This document shows positions 25,248 to 39,553 of a DNA stretch of 48,354 nt, in pieces. The number at the start of each line of letters is the position of its first letter. Within the stretch, counting starts at the first letter, position 1. The stretch is from Nocardia amikacinitolerans NBRC 108937 (GTDB lineage Bacteria; Actinomycetota; Actinomycetes; Mycobacteriales; Mycobacteriaceae), in NCBI RefSeq assembly GCF_001612615.1, contig NZ_BDAU01000015.1, positions 1 through 48,354 on the forward strand, in the 5' to 3' direction. The notes under the pieces are model-generated. The model was not told the DNA's origin. It did no database searches and saw nothing but the letters and a program-made list of their open reading frames with translations. The translations under genes were made by a program, and so were the position numbers.

Positions 25248-26228
25248 ATGAGGTCTGTTCGGGCGTCCCGCGGGTGGGCGCGGGCGGCGGTGGCCGTGCT
25301 GGCCGGTGCCATGGCCCTCGGCGTCACCGCGTGTGGATCGTCGAGCGACGAGGCGGGCGGCGACGGCGAGTCGATCACCGTCAGCCACGTCCGTGGCGAG
25401 ACCACCATCACCGGCGTCCCGAAGAAGATCGTCGTGCTGGGCAACCAGTGGCTCGACACCAGCATCGCGCTCGGCGTGACGCCCGTCGCCTACATCGATA
25501 ATGTCGCCGTGCTCGGCAAGGGCGCGCCGCCGTGGCAGCCGAAGATGGCCGAGTCCGCGAAGCCGCTGAGCACCACCGGCAACCTGCCCGAACAGGTCGC
25601 CGCACTGGAACCGGACTTGATCCTGGCCGACTCCTTCATCGCCGATCAAAAGAACTACGAAGAGTTCACCAAGGTCGCGCCGACCCTGCCCGGCCTGAGC
25701 AAGGAAATCATCACGCCCTGGCAGGATCTGGTGACCACGCTCGGCAAGGTGCTGCACAAGCAGGACGAGGCGACGAAGCTGATCGCGGGCGTCGACGACA
25801 AGATCGCGGGCATCACCACCGCCAACCCGGGCCTGAAGGGCAAGACCTTCGCCAGCACCTGGCTGGCGAGCATGACCCAGCTGATGGCGCTCAACGACCC
25901 GAACGACGGATCGGCCAAGGTGTTCGCCCAGCTCGGCCTCGGCATCCCGAAGAATCTCGTCGACCTGCCCGCCAACCAGGGCCGCGTCGCGTTGTCGCCG
26001 GAGCGCATCAACGAGCTGACCGCCGACCTGCTGCTCGCGGGCTACTCGGCCGGTATGGACGAAAAGTGGCGCCAGCTGCCCGGTTACGCCGAGCTGCCCG
26101 CGGTGAAAAAGGACTCGGTCGTGTTCCTGACCACGCAGGAGATCACCGCGGTGAACCAGCCGACCGTGCTGTCCATTCCGTACATCCTGGACAAGCTGTC
26201 GCCCGCGCTGGCCAACGCCGCGAAGTAA
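25248..26228 (+). CDS. Iron-siderophore ABC transporter substrate-binding lipoprotein
   Basis: A 326-residue FepB/FecB-type periplasmic-binding-like protein. A signal peptide ends in a lipobox (ALGVTAC, Cys29), so it is anchored in the membrane facing the cell wall. Conserved features are the strand pair around PKKIVVLGNQWLDT, LEPDLILADSF, and VFLTTQEITAVNQPTVLSIP near the end. It should bind a ferric siderophore, probably nocobactin or a relative, for a permease not in this window. ATG at 25248 follows GGAGG; an in-frame ATG 18 bases earlier contains that site and is unlikely. It is first in an operon with the SagB-like gene behind an IdeR-like box. Confidence 0.93.
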   Translation: MRSVRASRGWARAAVAVLAGAMALGVTACGSSSDEAGGDGESITVSHVRGETTITGVPKKIVVLGNQWLDTSIALGVTPVAYIDNVAVLGKGAPPWQPKMAESAKPLSTTGNLPEQVAALEPDLILADSFIADQKNYEEFTKVAPTLPGLSKEIITPWQDLVTTLGKVLHKQDEATKLIAGVDDKIAGITTANPGLKGKTFASTWLASMTQLMALNDPNDGSAKVFAQLGLGIPKNLVDLPANQGRVALSPERINELTADLLLAGYSAGMDEKWRQLPGYAELPAVKKDSVVFLTTQEITAVNQPTVLSIPYILDKLSPALANAAK

Positions 26229-26260
26229 GCGAAAACGCAAGAGGTAAGAGGAGTCTCCCG

Positions 26261-27643
26261 GTGTCCGCCGTCACGTATCCCGACCAGACCCGGTTCGCCC
26301 TGCGCGACGGCGTCACCTGCGTCACCGTGCCAACGGGCGCGGTGTTGCTGAATCCGCCCAACAACCAGAAGCTCACCAACCTCGGCGCGGCCCAGGTGCA
26401 CGCGCTGAAGACGCTGAACCAGGGCCCGTCCACGCTCGGTGAGATGACGGGTGACGGCGGCGGCGCCGATGTCGGCGAGCTGGTCGAGCGGCTGACCGAC
26501 GGCGGCTGGTTGTCGGTCACGGTGCGCGACGGCGGCCGGGATCTCTACACGATCCGGCCCTTCGCGAACCCGCCTGCCCGGCCGAAGACAGCGCTGCCGT
26601 GGTCGGCGACCCTGTCGAAATTCGCGGTGCTGCATCGCGATTCGGAGGGCTTCGTGCTGGAGCATCCGCTGGCCTGGTGCGATCTGCGCATCCACGACCC
26701 GCGTCTGCTCGCCCTGCTGGACGGTCCCGGCGCGGCCGATTCCACGCTGCCCGTCGCGATCAAGTCCCAGCTCGCCGACGACCTGCACTGGTGCGGTTTC
26801 CTGGTGGCCGATCCGATGGCAGAAGAGCGCGAGTTCACCACCCGCAGCTGGAGCGCGCCGGACCTGTGGTTCCACCGCCGCAGTACGCTCGGCCCGCGCA
26901 CCATCACCTGGGAGCACTTCGGTCCGACCAAGTGGGGCAAGCCGTCCTTCCCGCAGCCGCCCGCGCGCAAGCCGAACTACCCCGGCACTCCCGTCCCGCT
27001 CGCCAAACCCGACCTGGACAAGCTGCGCATCGCCGACCCCAGCCTCACCGACGTGCTCGAAGACCGGGTCTCCTGCCGCGATTTCGACGACGCGGCGCCG
27101 ATGACGATCGACCAGCTGGCCGAACTGCTCTACCGCACCGCACGCACCCGCTCGGTCCGCCAGGTCGCGGAGGGCGAGGAGCTCACCTCGCGCCCGTATC
27201 CGTCGGGGGGCAGCGTGTACGAGCTGGAGCTGTACCCGATCGTGCGCAACGTCGCGGGCCTGGAACCCGGGATGTACCACTACGATTCGTTCGATCACGT
27301 GCTGCGTCCCGTCGCTCCCGCCGACTCGCCCGCCGTGCAGAAGCTGATCCGCTCCACCTCGGCCACGCTGGTCGACGGCGGCGAACCGCAGCTGGTACTG
27401 GCGATGGCCGCGCGCTCCGGGCGGGTCATGTGGACCTACGAGCAGGTCGCCTACGCCAGCATCCTCAAGCACGTCGGCGTGCTCATGCAGACGGTGTATC
27501 TCGCGGCCACCGCGATGGGTCTCGGCGCGTGCGCGCAGGGCTTCAGCGACACCGGGGCGTTCGTCTCCGCCGCGGGCGTGAACGAGCTCGAGGAATGCAA
27601 CGTCGGCAGCATCATCGTCGGTTCGCCCGCGCGGGCTCGCTGA
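26261..27643 (+). CDS. SagB/McbC-like FMN-dependent azoline dehydrogenase
   Basis: A 460-residue protein. Residues ~1-100 look like a winged-helix recognition domain (TNLGAAQVHALKTLNQG, VGELVERLTDGGWL). Residues ~255-455 form a nitroreductase-fold flavin domain: SCRDFDD, RPYPSGGSVYELELYPIV, YHYDSFDH, and the C-terminal TAMGLGACAQGFSD. This matches SagB/ThcOx dehydrogenases, which oxidise azoline rings to azoles in peptide toxins, and the Ox domains of NRPSs. Start is GTG at 26261 with AGAGGAG upstream, 32 bases after the siderophore-binding gene. Given nocobactin's oxazole ring it is a good candidate for oxazoline oxidation. Its 3' end overlaps the next convergent gene by 32 bases. Confidence 0.85.
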   Translation: MSAVTYPDQTRFALRDGVTCVTVPTGAVLLNPPNNQKLTNLGAAQVHALKTLNQGPSTLGEMTGDGGGADVGELVERLTDGGWLSVTVRDGGRDLYTIRPFANPPARPKTALPWSATLSKFAVLHRDSEGFVLEHPLAWCDLRIHDPRLLALLDGPGAADSTLPVAIKSQLADDLHWCGFLVADPMAEEREFTTRSWSAPDLWFHRRSTLGPRTITWEHFGPTKWGKPSFPQPPARKPNYPGTPVPLAKPDLDKLRIADPSLTDVLEDRVSCRDFDDAAPMTIDQLAELLYRTARTRSVRQVAEGEELTSRPYPSGGSVYELELYPIVRNVAGLEPGMYHYDSFDHVLRPVAPADSPAVQKLIRSTSATLVDGGEPQLVLAMAARSGRVMWTYEQVAYASILKHVGVLMQTVYLAATAMGLGACAQGFSDTGAFVSAAGVNELEECNVGSIIVGSPARAR

Positions 27644-28664
27644 CCACGCCGGGCCAGGCCCTGGCCAGTTCGAGCAGGTGGCCGAGTTCGGCGGCCAAAT
27701 CCTGGCCCGCGTAGGCGTTCTCCCGCGCCGCCCGTTCCACGGACGGCACAGCCCCGGCCGCCTTGGCGTCGACGGCTTGCGCGATCCGGCGCGCGTAGGC
27801 CGCGATGCCGAACTCACCGGAATCACTGCCCGGCATGTACATCCGCAGATGTCGGAGCGCGTCCCTGGTCTCGACGACCATGCGATAGAGCCGCGAGTCC
27901 GGTTCGGCGCTCTGTCCCGCCGCAGGGCGCAACACGACTTCCGGGACGGCGGTCGTGAGGTCCCGCCAGAGCGGGTGCAAGGTGCGTAGTTCCCGCCCGG
28001 TGCGGTCCAGTCCGCTGCGCGCACCGAAGGCCCGGACCAGCGGAATGGCCGTGAGTATGGCGACGAACAGGTAGACAAGACACGAGGTCACGGTCCACCT
28101 GGTCGGGTAGGCGACACCATCGAGCACCGACGTCGCGGCGGCGAAAAGCGCTGCGGCGCACCAGTAGGCGGCGGTCACCAGCAGCGCAGAGTAGGCGATC
28201 CGCTCCAGATACGAACGGGTGCGCGGCATTTCGCGTAGACACGCCCGCACGGTGCGCACCCCGGCCGCCGCCATCGGCAGTTGGAAGATCGCGATCCAGA
28301 GCAAGGTCCGCCACCACGTCACGGGCGCGGCCAGACCGTCGCCGAGCAACAGCGGCACCGCACCGCTCACCGCGAGCCCGTCGTAGGCCCACTGCCTGCG
28401 GCGCACCGCCGCCGGATCGGCGCCATCGAACAGCTCGGCCAATCCGTACACACTGGACAAGGCCAACGCGCCGCAGACCAGGAAGACCTTGCTCGGGTAG
28501 CCGTCGGCGCCGAGATCGGTGTCGACCAGCGCCGAGAACACGCACACCGCACTGAAACTCGACGCCCGATTGATGAGTTCGTCCGCGCGCGTGTCGTTCA
28601 CCAACAGCCAGCGGCCGATGGTGACCGTTGCCTGTATCAGGAACACCGGCACCATCAGCCACAT
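27612..28664 (-). CDS. Seven-helix membrane protein, DUF6545/MAB_1171c-like (paralogue 3)
   Basis: A 350-residue membrane protein with about seven helices (WLMVPVFLIQATVTIGRWLL, VFLVCGALALSSVYGL, CLVYLFVAILTAIPLV) and the family's cytoplasmic motifs TLHPLWRDLTTAVPEVVL and RMVVETRDALRHLRMY. ATG at 28664 is chosen; GTG at 28682 would add six residues. It follows paralogue 4 by about 75 bases on the same strand, downstream of nbtE. The last ten codons overlap the end of the SagB-like gene on the other strand. Confidence 0.78.
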   Translation of the reverse strand: MWLMVPVFLIQATVTIGRWLLVNDTRADELINRASSFSAVCVFSALVDTDLGADGYPSKVFLVCGALALSSVYGLAELFDGADPAAVRRRQWAYDGLAVSGAVPLLLGDGLAAPVTWWRTLLWIAIFQLPMAAAGVRTVRACLREMPRTRSYLERIAYSALLVTAAYWCAAALFAAATSVLDGVAYPTRWTVTSCLVYLFVAILTAIPLVRAFGARSGLDRTGRELRTLHPLWRDLTTAVPEVVLRPAAGQSAEPDSRLYRMVVETRDALRHLRMYMPGSDSGEFGIAAYARRIAQAVDAKAAGAVPSVERAARENAYAGQDLAAELGHLLELARAWPGVVSEPARANRR

Positions 28665-28740
28665 CGGCGCCGCGCCGCTCACGCCGGGAGCCCCGTCGTA
28701 CGGGGCATCGGCGGGACGCCCCTGTCGAGCCGACGCCCGT

Positions 28741-29796
28741 TCACCGTGCGGACGACCGGACGATATCCGCGCGGAGGACAGGCCATTCGCGGGCCAGCTC
28801 GAGCAGCATTCGGAGTTCCCCGGCACGCTGCCCTTCGCCCATACCGGTATCGGAGAACGCCCGCGTCATCGCGGCGGTGTTTCGGGCGGGCGCCCCGTGC
28901 TCGTCGGTGGCGTTCGGCGGCGACTCGCGATCCAGCTTTCTGAGGTGCAGCAGCGCGTCCGAGATCTCGACCATCATGCGGTAACGCCGCGCGATCGAAT
29001 CCGCCTGCGGGAGTTCGCGATCCAGGACCACGCCCGGCACCGCGGTCGTGAGGTCGAGCCACATCGGACGCAACCGGCGGCAGTCGCGACCGGCCCTGTC
29101 CAACCCCAGTCGTTCGAGGACCACGATGACCAGCGGCACCGCCAGGAGTACGGCGTAGAGGAGCAGACAGACGAAAGCCCCGACACCGCCTCCCGCACGC
29201 GGCTCGGCGGGCGGCCTGCCCGCGACGATGTCGATCACCGCGACGACGGTCAGTACACCGGAGGTACAGGCGAGCAGCAGCAGACTGGTGTAAGTCAGTC
29301 TTTCCCGCACGGTGCCGACGAAACCGCGCAGCTCGCGCAGGCACGCCTTGGCTATCAACACCACGGATATCGCGATCATGACGTCGGATCCAACCCAGAG
29401 CACCGCGGACCAATCGACGATCCGATCGATGGACAGCGCGCTGCCGATCGGCGACACCGCGACGAACGCGGCGCTGGATACCGCCACGGCGACCACGTGG
29501 TAAGTCCGCAGCCTGCGCGGCGCGTTCTCGGTGTCGCCGCTGTCGAGCAACCGGGCCAGCGCGTAGACGTTGGCCATCGCGAGCAACCCGCTGGTGATGA
29601 ACATCAGCGGCGCGAAGTCGGCGAACCCCAGCCATACCGCACCGCCGTACGCGAACACACCGCCGACGCTCCAGGTCAACGCGCGATTGAGCAGCCGATC
29701 GATCATGCTGCCGCGGAGCAGAACCCACCGTGCGCCGATGATCGCGGTCGTGACCACGAGGATCGGAACGAGGATCGAGGTGGAGGTCGAGGTCAT
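28741..29796 (-). CDS. Seven-helix membrane protein, DUF6545/MAB_1171c-like (paralogue 4)
   Basis: A 351-residue membrane protein. Hydrophobic segments include ILVPILVVTTAIIGARWVLL, FVCLLLYAVLLAVPLVIVVL and others, about seven in all. The cytoplasmic domain has RLRPMWLDLTTAVPGVVL and RMMVEISDALLHLRKL. ATG at 29796 is chosen; an upstream ATG at 29850 would add 18 residues without membrane character. It starts about 90 bases after nbtE, beyond a hairpin, and runs into paralogue 3. Whether it is co-transcribed with the siderophore genes depends on that hairpin. Confidence 0.78.
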   Translation of the reverse strand: MTSTSTSILVPILVVTTAIIGARWVLLRGSMIDRLLNRALTWSVGGVFAYGGAVWLGFADFAPLMFITSGLLAMANVYALARLLDSGDTENAPRRLRTYHVVAVAVSSAAFVAVSPIGSALSIDRIVDWSAVLWVGSDVMIAISVVLIAKACLRELRGFVGTVRERLTYTSLLLLACTSGVLTVVAVIDIVAGRPPAEPRAGGGVGAFVCLLLYAVLLAVPLVIVVLERLGLDRAGRDCRRLRPMWLDLTTAVPGVVLDRELPQADSIARRYRMMVEISDALLHLRKLDRESPPNATDEHGAPARNTAAMTRAFSDTGMGEGQRAGELRMLLELAREWPVLRADIVRSSAR

Positions 29797-29851
29797 CGCC
29801 ACCGACCGTACAGCCCGGTCCGAGGCGCGCCAACCGGCGATCGCGGGCACC

Positions 29852-29880
29852 CGGTCGGCCGATCGAAGACCGGCCGACCG
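29852..29880 (-). terminator. Hairpin after nbtE
   Basis: A 10-bp perfect stem (CGGTCGGCCG and CGGCCGACCG), extended by three more pairs across a bulge, with a 9-base loop, just 7 bases after the nbtE stop. No T-tract follows, so it may be a partial terminator. Confidence 0.55.
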
Positions 29881-29887
29881 GTGCGCG

Positions 29888-34921
<5,034 letters not shown>

Positions 34922-34962
34922 GGTGGTCCTTCGATTCGGCTGACGGTCTTGGGGTTCCGGGT

Positions 34963-37900
34963 TCACGCGGGCGTCGCGGGCGGTCCGCCGACGGCGACGG
35001 GCGCGATGGCGCGGGCCAGCGCCGCGACGGCGGCGTGCCAGATCTCGGCGAGCCGCGCCACCTCGGCGGCGGTGAACAGCGCGTCGCTCCACCGCAGGAG
35101 GGTGACCAGCTGCGGCCCGGCGTCGGTGGGCTGCACGCCCGCGATGACGTCCATGGCGTACCGGAGCGGGAAATCGGGTTCGGGTGCGGTCGGCAACTGG
35201 GTGAACAGCTCGACCTCGTGGACCGGCGACCACGGCTTGCGGGTGACGGCCAGATCCATCCGACCGAGGTAGTCGAACAGCACCTGCGGCTCGGGTGCCG
35301 CGGCGAGTTCGGCATCGGCCTGGAGATAGCGCAGCACGCCGTAGTCGACGCCGTTGTTCGGCACCGCGGCGAGCGTCGCGGCGACCGAGGCGAGAAGCGC
35401 CCGCGCCGCGGCCGGATCCTGCTCGGCGGCAGCCACATCCACCGCGTCCGCGCCCGCGCCGAAGCGCGCGGGGAAGACGCTGGTGAACCAGCCGACCGTC
35501 TGCGCGGTGTCGATATCGTCGCCGAGCACTTGGTCCTCGCGGCCGTGGCCCTCCATCGCAAGGTACGCGCCGCCGCTGGCGTCTTCGCCGCGTTCCCGGC
35601 GCCAAGTGACCAAGGTTGCGGTCAACGCGGCGAGCAGGAACTCGCGTACGCCGAGTTCGCCGGTGAGTCCGTCGAGAACCGCGGCGGTCGTCTCGGGCGC
35701 GGTGAACAGTGGCTGCACCCGGTAGGAGGACCAGGTGTCGGTGCTCGGGTCCGGCCGCCTGGCCGCAAGCACCGGGTCCGGCGCGGTCGTCTGCGCGACC
35801 CAGTAGTCGCGCTGCGCCGCGACCTCCGCGCTGCCCGCACGGGCGCGGGTCCGCTCGGCCCAGGTGCGGTAGGACGTGTACTCCACCGGCGAAGCGAGTT
35901 CCGGCGTGCCCTCCGACAGCTGTTCCCAAGCCGCGGCCAGGTCCGCGCAGATGATGTGCCAGGAGACCGGGTCCACCGCGAGGTGGTGGATGTTGAGCAG
36001 CAGCAGGCCGGGGCCGTCGGCGCGGGTGAACCAGACCGCGCGCACCAGATCACCGGTGAGCGGGTCGATCTCGTCGGCGACCGCTTGGGCGTGGGCGCCG
36101 AGTTCCGTCGGGAAGTTCGGGCCCGCTTCGATTTTCGTCAGGATGTCCGCGGCGCGCACAGCGCCCGGCTCGCGGGTGACGACGTCGTAGCCCGCCGCGG
36201 TCTCGACGAAGCGGGCGCGCAGCATGTCGTGACCGTCCAGCAGAGACTGGAGGACCGCTTCCAGGCGCGGGCCGTTCACGTCGGCGGGCAGCTCCAGCAG
36301 GGTGTTCAGCGCCAGCCTGCGGTAGTTGCCGTGCTCGTGCATCCACGACAGGATCGGCACCTGACCCACCGAGCCGTATTCGGCGACAGCACCGGCCCTT
36401 TCGGAGCCCGCGCCCGCGTCGATGGCCGCCGCGAGTTCGCGGATCGATCCCGCGGTCAGCACCGCGCGCGGGCTCGTCGCGATGCCCTTGCGGCGCAACG
36501 CGTTCACCAGCGAGATGGCGACGATGCTGTCCAGACCCAGCTCGACCAGATGCTCATCGATACCGGGCTCCGCGCCGCCGGTGAGTCCGGCGACGGTCGC
36601 GCACAGCGTGCGTTCGGTGTCGGTGGTCGGCGCGGTGCTCACCGCCGCGCTGTCCAGCGCCGCGGTCGCCAGCGCCTCGAGCTGCCGCGCGTCGAGCTTG
36701 CCGTTGCTGGTCACCGGCAGGCCGTCGACGGTCAGGATGCGGTGCGGGACCATGTAGCCGGGCAGCCGATCGGCGAGTTCGGCTCGGAGCAGGGCGGATT
36801 CGAGTTCCGCGCCCACCGCGAAGCCGACGAGGACCGGTCCGCTCGGGCGGCGCAGCACCAGGACAGCGGCCTCGCGGACGCCGGGCAACGCGTGCAGCGC
36901 GGCCTCGATGTCGCCGATCTCGATGCGGTAGCCGCGGATCTTCACCTGGTCGTCGGCGCGGCCGAGATAGGCGAAATCGCCGGAGGACAAGCGCCGCACC
37001 AGGTCTCCGGTGCGGTACATGCGCTGGCCCGGCCGGAACGGGTCCGCGACGAACCGTTCGGCGGTGATGCCCGGCTTACCCGCGTAGCCGCGCGCCAGCT
37101 GGGCACCGGAGAGGTAGAGCTCGCCGATGACACCGTGCGGCGTCGGACGCAACCGCGAATCGAAGACGTAACCCGTCATTCCGGTGGTGGGCGAGCCGAT
37201 GGTCGGCGTCGCCTTCGGGTCGGAGACGGACGCGACCACCGCTTCGACCGTGGTCTCCGTGGGTCCGTAGCAGTTGTGCACGGCGGTATTCGGCAAGGCG
37301 CACAGCTGTTTCCACAGCGGTACGCCGATGGCCTCGCCGCCGAGGGCGAGGACCGCGAGGTCCGAACCGCGTTCGTGCACCAGGCCCGCGGCGGCCAGCT
37401 GGGCGAACATCGACGGCGTTGTGTCGATCATGTCGATGCCGTGCCTGCCGATTCCGCCGACCAGACGCTGCGCGTCGCGCATCTCCTCGGCGTCGAACAG
37501 GTGGATCGACTGGCCGTCGAGCAGGCCGATCATCGGCTGCCAGGACGCGTCGAAGCTCAACGACCAGGCGTGTGCGATGCGCAGCGGCCTGCCGAGCCGA
37601 GCCGTCGCGGGCCGGTACACCCGGTCGCGGTGGTCGGCGAAGTAGGAGGCCAGTGCGGCGTGGGTGCCCATGACGCCCTTGGGTTCTCCGGTCGATCCGG
37701 AGGTGAAGATGAGGTACGCGCACTGTTCCGGATGCCCGGGCACGGGCGCCGTGAGCGCCGCGGAGTCGGTCACGACCGCGCCGAACGCCTCGACGGGCGG
37801 CAGCGACTCGATCTCGTCGAGCGCGGGCACACCAGCGCCGTCCACCAGGATCAGGCGCGGATTCGACTGACGCACAATCGATTCGATACGCGCGGCGGGC

Positions 37901-39540
37901 AGCGTGATGTCGACCGGCACATACGCCGCGCCCGCGGCGAGCACACCGAGAATCGCCACGATGGACTCGGCCGAACGCGGCATAGCAAGAGCGACAACAT
38001 CTTCCGAGCCGATACCGCGCGCCGCCAGACCACCGGCCAGGCGCAGCGCGGCGTCGGAGAGCTCCCGATAGGTGTAGCGCTCGCCCTCGGTGCTCAACGC
38101 CAACGCGTCCGGCGTCGCGGCCACCTGGCGGGCGAACAGCTCCGGCACCGTCACGCCGAGCACGTCGGTGGCGGGCGACGCGGGCGGTTGCGGCCGCTCC
38201 CCCAGCAGCAGCACGTCGAGCGAATCCTGTCCCGCGTCACCGATATCGGGCAGCTGGCGCAGCACCTCCACCAGGCGCGCGCCCAGGTCGGCGGGCGAGA
38301 TCTCGCCGAGCACCGCTTCGACGGCCTCCACCACCACGGCCAGTTCGCCGTTGAGCAGATACGACACGACCGCGAGCGGGTAGTGGGTCAGGCTCTCCGA
38401 CGCGGTCGGCCGGAACGTGGTGCCGTCCGCGGTGGTTATCGCCTGGAGCACGTCGGCGACCGGCGCGTTCTCGTACACGAAGAGCGTGTCGAACAGCGCG
38501 CCGCGCCCGGTGGCCCGCTGGATCGCGGACAGGCTCAGATATCCGTTGTCGCGCATGGTCGCCGACGCGCGCTGCAACTGGGCGCAGCCTTGCGCAACCC
38601 CGCCCGCGGCGGCCAGCTCGTCGAGCCGGATGCGCATCGGGATGGTGTTGATGAACAGGCCGATCATGGTCTCGACACCGGCCAGCTCGTCCGGCCTGCC
38701 GGAGACGGTGGTGCCGAAGACGATGTCGCCGCGGTCGGTCAGCCTGCCGAGCACGATCGCCCACGCGAACTGGACGACCGTGTTCATGGTCAGCCCGTTC
38801 GCGCGGGCCCAGCGCTGCACCCGGTCGGTGTCGGCGCCGTCGAGGACCACCTTGTGGATGGTCGGCACGATCGTGTTCACCGCCGCGTCGGCGCGGTCGG
38901 CGAGAATCAGCGGGTCGACGTCGGCGAGGTAGTCGGCCCATTCGCGCAGGGTGGCGTCGTTGTCGCGGGCGGCCAGCCAGCCGATGTAGTCGCGGTAGGG
39001 GCGCGGCGCGGGCAGCGCGGCCGCCGAGCCGCCCGCCTCGTAGACCGCGAACAGCTCGCGGAAGAACACGCCGAGCGACCAGCCGTCCATCAGAATGTGG
39101 TGGGCGGTCACGATCATCCGGTGCGACCCGTCGGGCAGGGCGACCATCGCGACGCGCAGCGCAGGACCACGGGACAGGTCGAAGCCGTGGCGGGCCTCGG
39201 AGGCCACGATCGCTTCGAGTTCCCGTTCGTCGGCCGCCCTTTCGAACCACGGCAGCTCCACCGAGCTGGGCACGATCTGCACCGGCTTGGGCACGTCGCG
39301 GTCCCAGAACGCGGCGCGCAGGTTGGCGTGCCTGCGCAGGATCGCCTCGACGCTGCGGCGTAGCAGCTCCGCATCGACCGGGCCCGCGACCTCGATCACG
39401 AACTGCATGTTGTACAGGTCGTCGTCACCGGCCAGCTTGGCGAGCGAGAACAGGCCCTCCTGCAACGGGCTGAGGGCGAGCACGTCCTCGATCTGCGGCG
39501 GCGCCGCCTTGCGCTCGGGCGCCTGCGTGGTCTCCGACAT
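34963..39540 (-). CDS. nbtD: Nonribosomal peptide synthetase C-A-PCP-E (nocobactin, MbtF-like)
   Basis: A 1525-residue synthetase. Domains: condensation ~15-430 with HHILMDG near 147-153; adenylation ~460-960 (TSGSTG near 613, NCYGPTE, YRTGDL); carrier ~985-1060 with the modified Ser near 1005 (LGLDSI); epimerisation ~1070-1510 with HHLAVDPVSW near 1184, PNNGVDYGVLRYL and FDYLGR. This is the organisation of MbtF, which adds the terminal N-hydroxylysine of mycobactin and ends with an epimerisation-type domain. The second lysine of nocobactin is expected from it. It starts 13 bases after nbtC and ends 41 before nbtE. Symbol by recall. Confidence 0.9.
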   Translation of the reverse strand: MSETTQAPERKAAPPQIEDVLALSPLQEGLFSLAKLAGDDDLYNMQFVIEVAGPVDAELLRRSVEAILRRHANLRAAFWDRDVPKPVQIVPSSVELPWFERAADERELEAIVASEARHGFDLSRGPALRVAMVALPDGSHRMIVTAHHILMDGWSLGVFFRELFAVYEAGGSAAALPAPRPYRDYIGWLAARDNDATLREWADYLADVDPLILADRADAAVNTIVPTIHKVVLDGADTDRVQRWARANGLTMNTVVQFAWAIVLGRLTDRGDIVFGTTVSGRPDELAGVETMIGLFINTIPMRIRLDELAAAGGVAQGCAQLQRASATMRDNGYLSLSAIQRATGRGALFDTLFVYENAPVADVLQAITTADGTTFRPTASESLTHYPLAVVSYLLNGELAVVVEAVEAVLGEISPADLGARLVEVLRQLPDIGDAGQDSLDVLLLGERPQPPASPATDVLGVTVPELFARQVAATPDALALSTEGERYTYRELSDAALRLAGGLAARGIGSEDVVALAMPRSAESIVAILGVLAAGAAYVPVDITLPAARIESIVRQSNPRLILVDGAGVPALDEIESLPPVEAFGAVVTDSAALTAPVPGHPEQCAYLIFTSGSTGEPKGVMGTHAALASYFADHRDRVYRPATARLGRPLRIAHAWSLSFDASWQPMIGLLDGQSIHLFDAEEMRDAQRLVGGIGRHGIDMIDTTPSMFAQLAAAGLVHERGSDLAVLALGGEAIGVPLWKQLCALPNTAVHNCYGPTETTVEAVVASVSDPKATPTIGSPTTGMTGYVFDSRLRPTPHGVIGELYLSGAQLARGYAGKPGITAERFVADPFRPGQRMYRTGDLVRRLSSGDFAYLGRADDQVKIRGYRIEIGDIEAALHALPGVREAAVLVLRRPSGPVLVGFAVGAELESALLRAELADRLPGYMVPHRILTVDGLPVTSNGKLDARQLEALATAALDSAAVSTAPTTDTERTLCATVAGLTGGAEPGIDEHLVELGLDSIVAISLVNALRRKGIATSPRAVLTAGSIRELAAAIDAGAGSERAGAVAEYGSVGQVPILSWMHEHGNYRRLALNTLLELPADVNGPRLEAVLQSLLDGHDMLRARFVETAAGYDVVTREPGAVRAADILTKIEAGPNFPTELGAHAQAVADEIDPLTGDLVRAVWFTRADGPGLLLLNIHHLAVDPVSWHIICADLAAAWEQLSEGTPELASPVEYTSYRTWAERTRARAGSAEVAAQRDYWVAQTTAPDPVLAARRPDPSTDTWSSYRVQPLFTAPETTAAVLDGLTGELGVREFLLAALTATLVTWRRERGEDASGGAYLAMEGHGREDQVLGDDIDTAQTVGWFTSVFPARFGAGADAVDVAAAEQDPAAARALLASVAATLAAVPNNGVDYGVLRYLQADAELAAAPEPQVLFDYLGRMDLAVTRKPWSPVHEVELFTQLPTAPEPDFPLRYAMDVIAGVQPTDAGPQLVTLLRWSDALFTAAEVARLAEIWHAAVAALARAIAPVAVGGPPATPA

Positions 39541-39553
39541 TCCAGCGGACTCC

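Noticed and set aside
25532..26260. Upstream extension in frame with the SagB-like gene
   Set aside because: It overlaps the siderophore-binding protein gene and has no protein-like character; GTG 26261 has a good ribosome binding site.
34922..35929. Upstream extension in frame with nbtE
   Set aside because: It overlaps the end of nbtD and is Arg-rich shadow sequence; MSDDIL at 34921 fits the family start.
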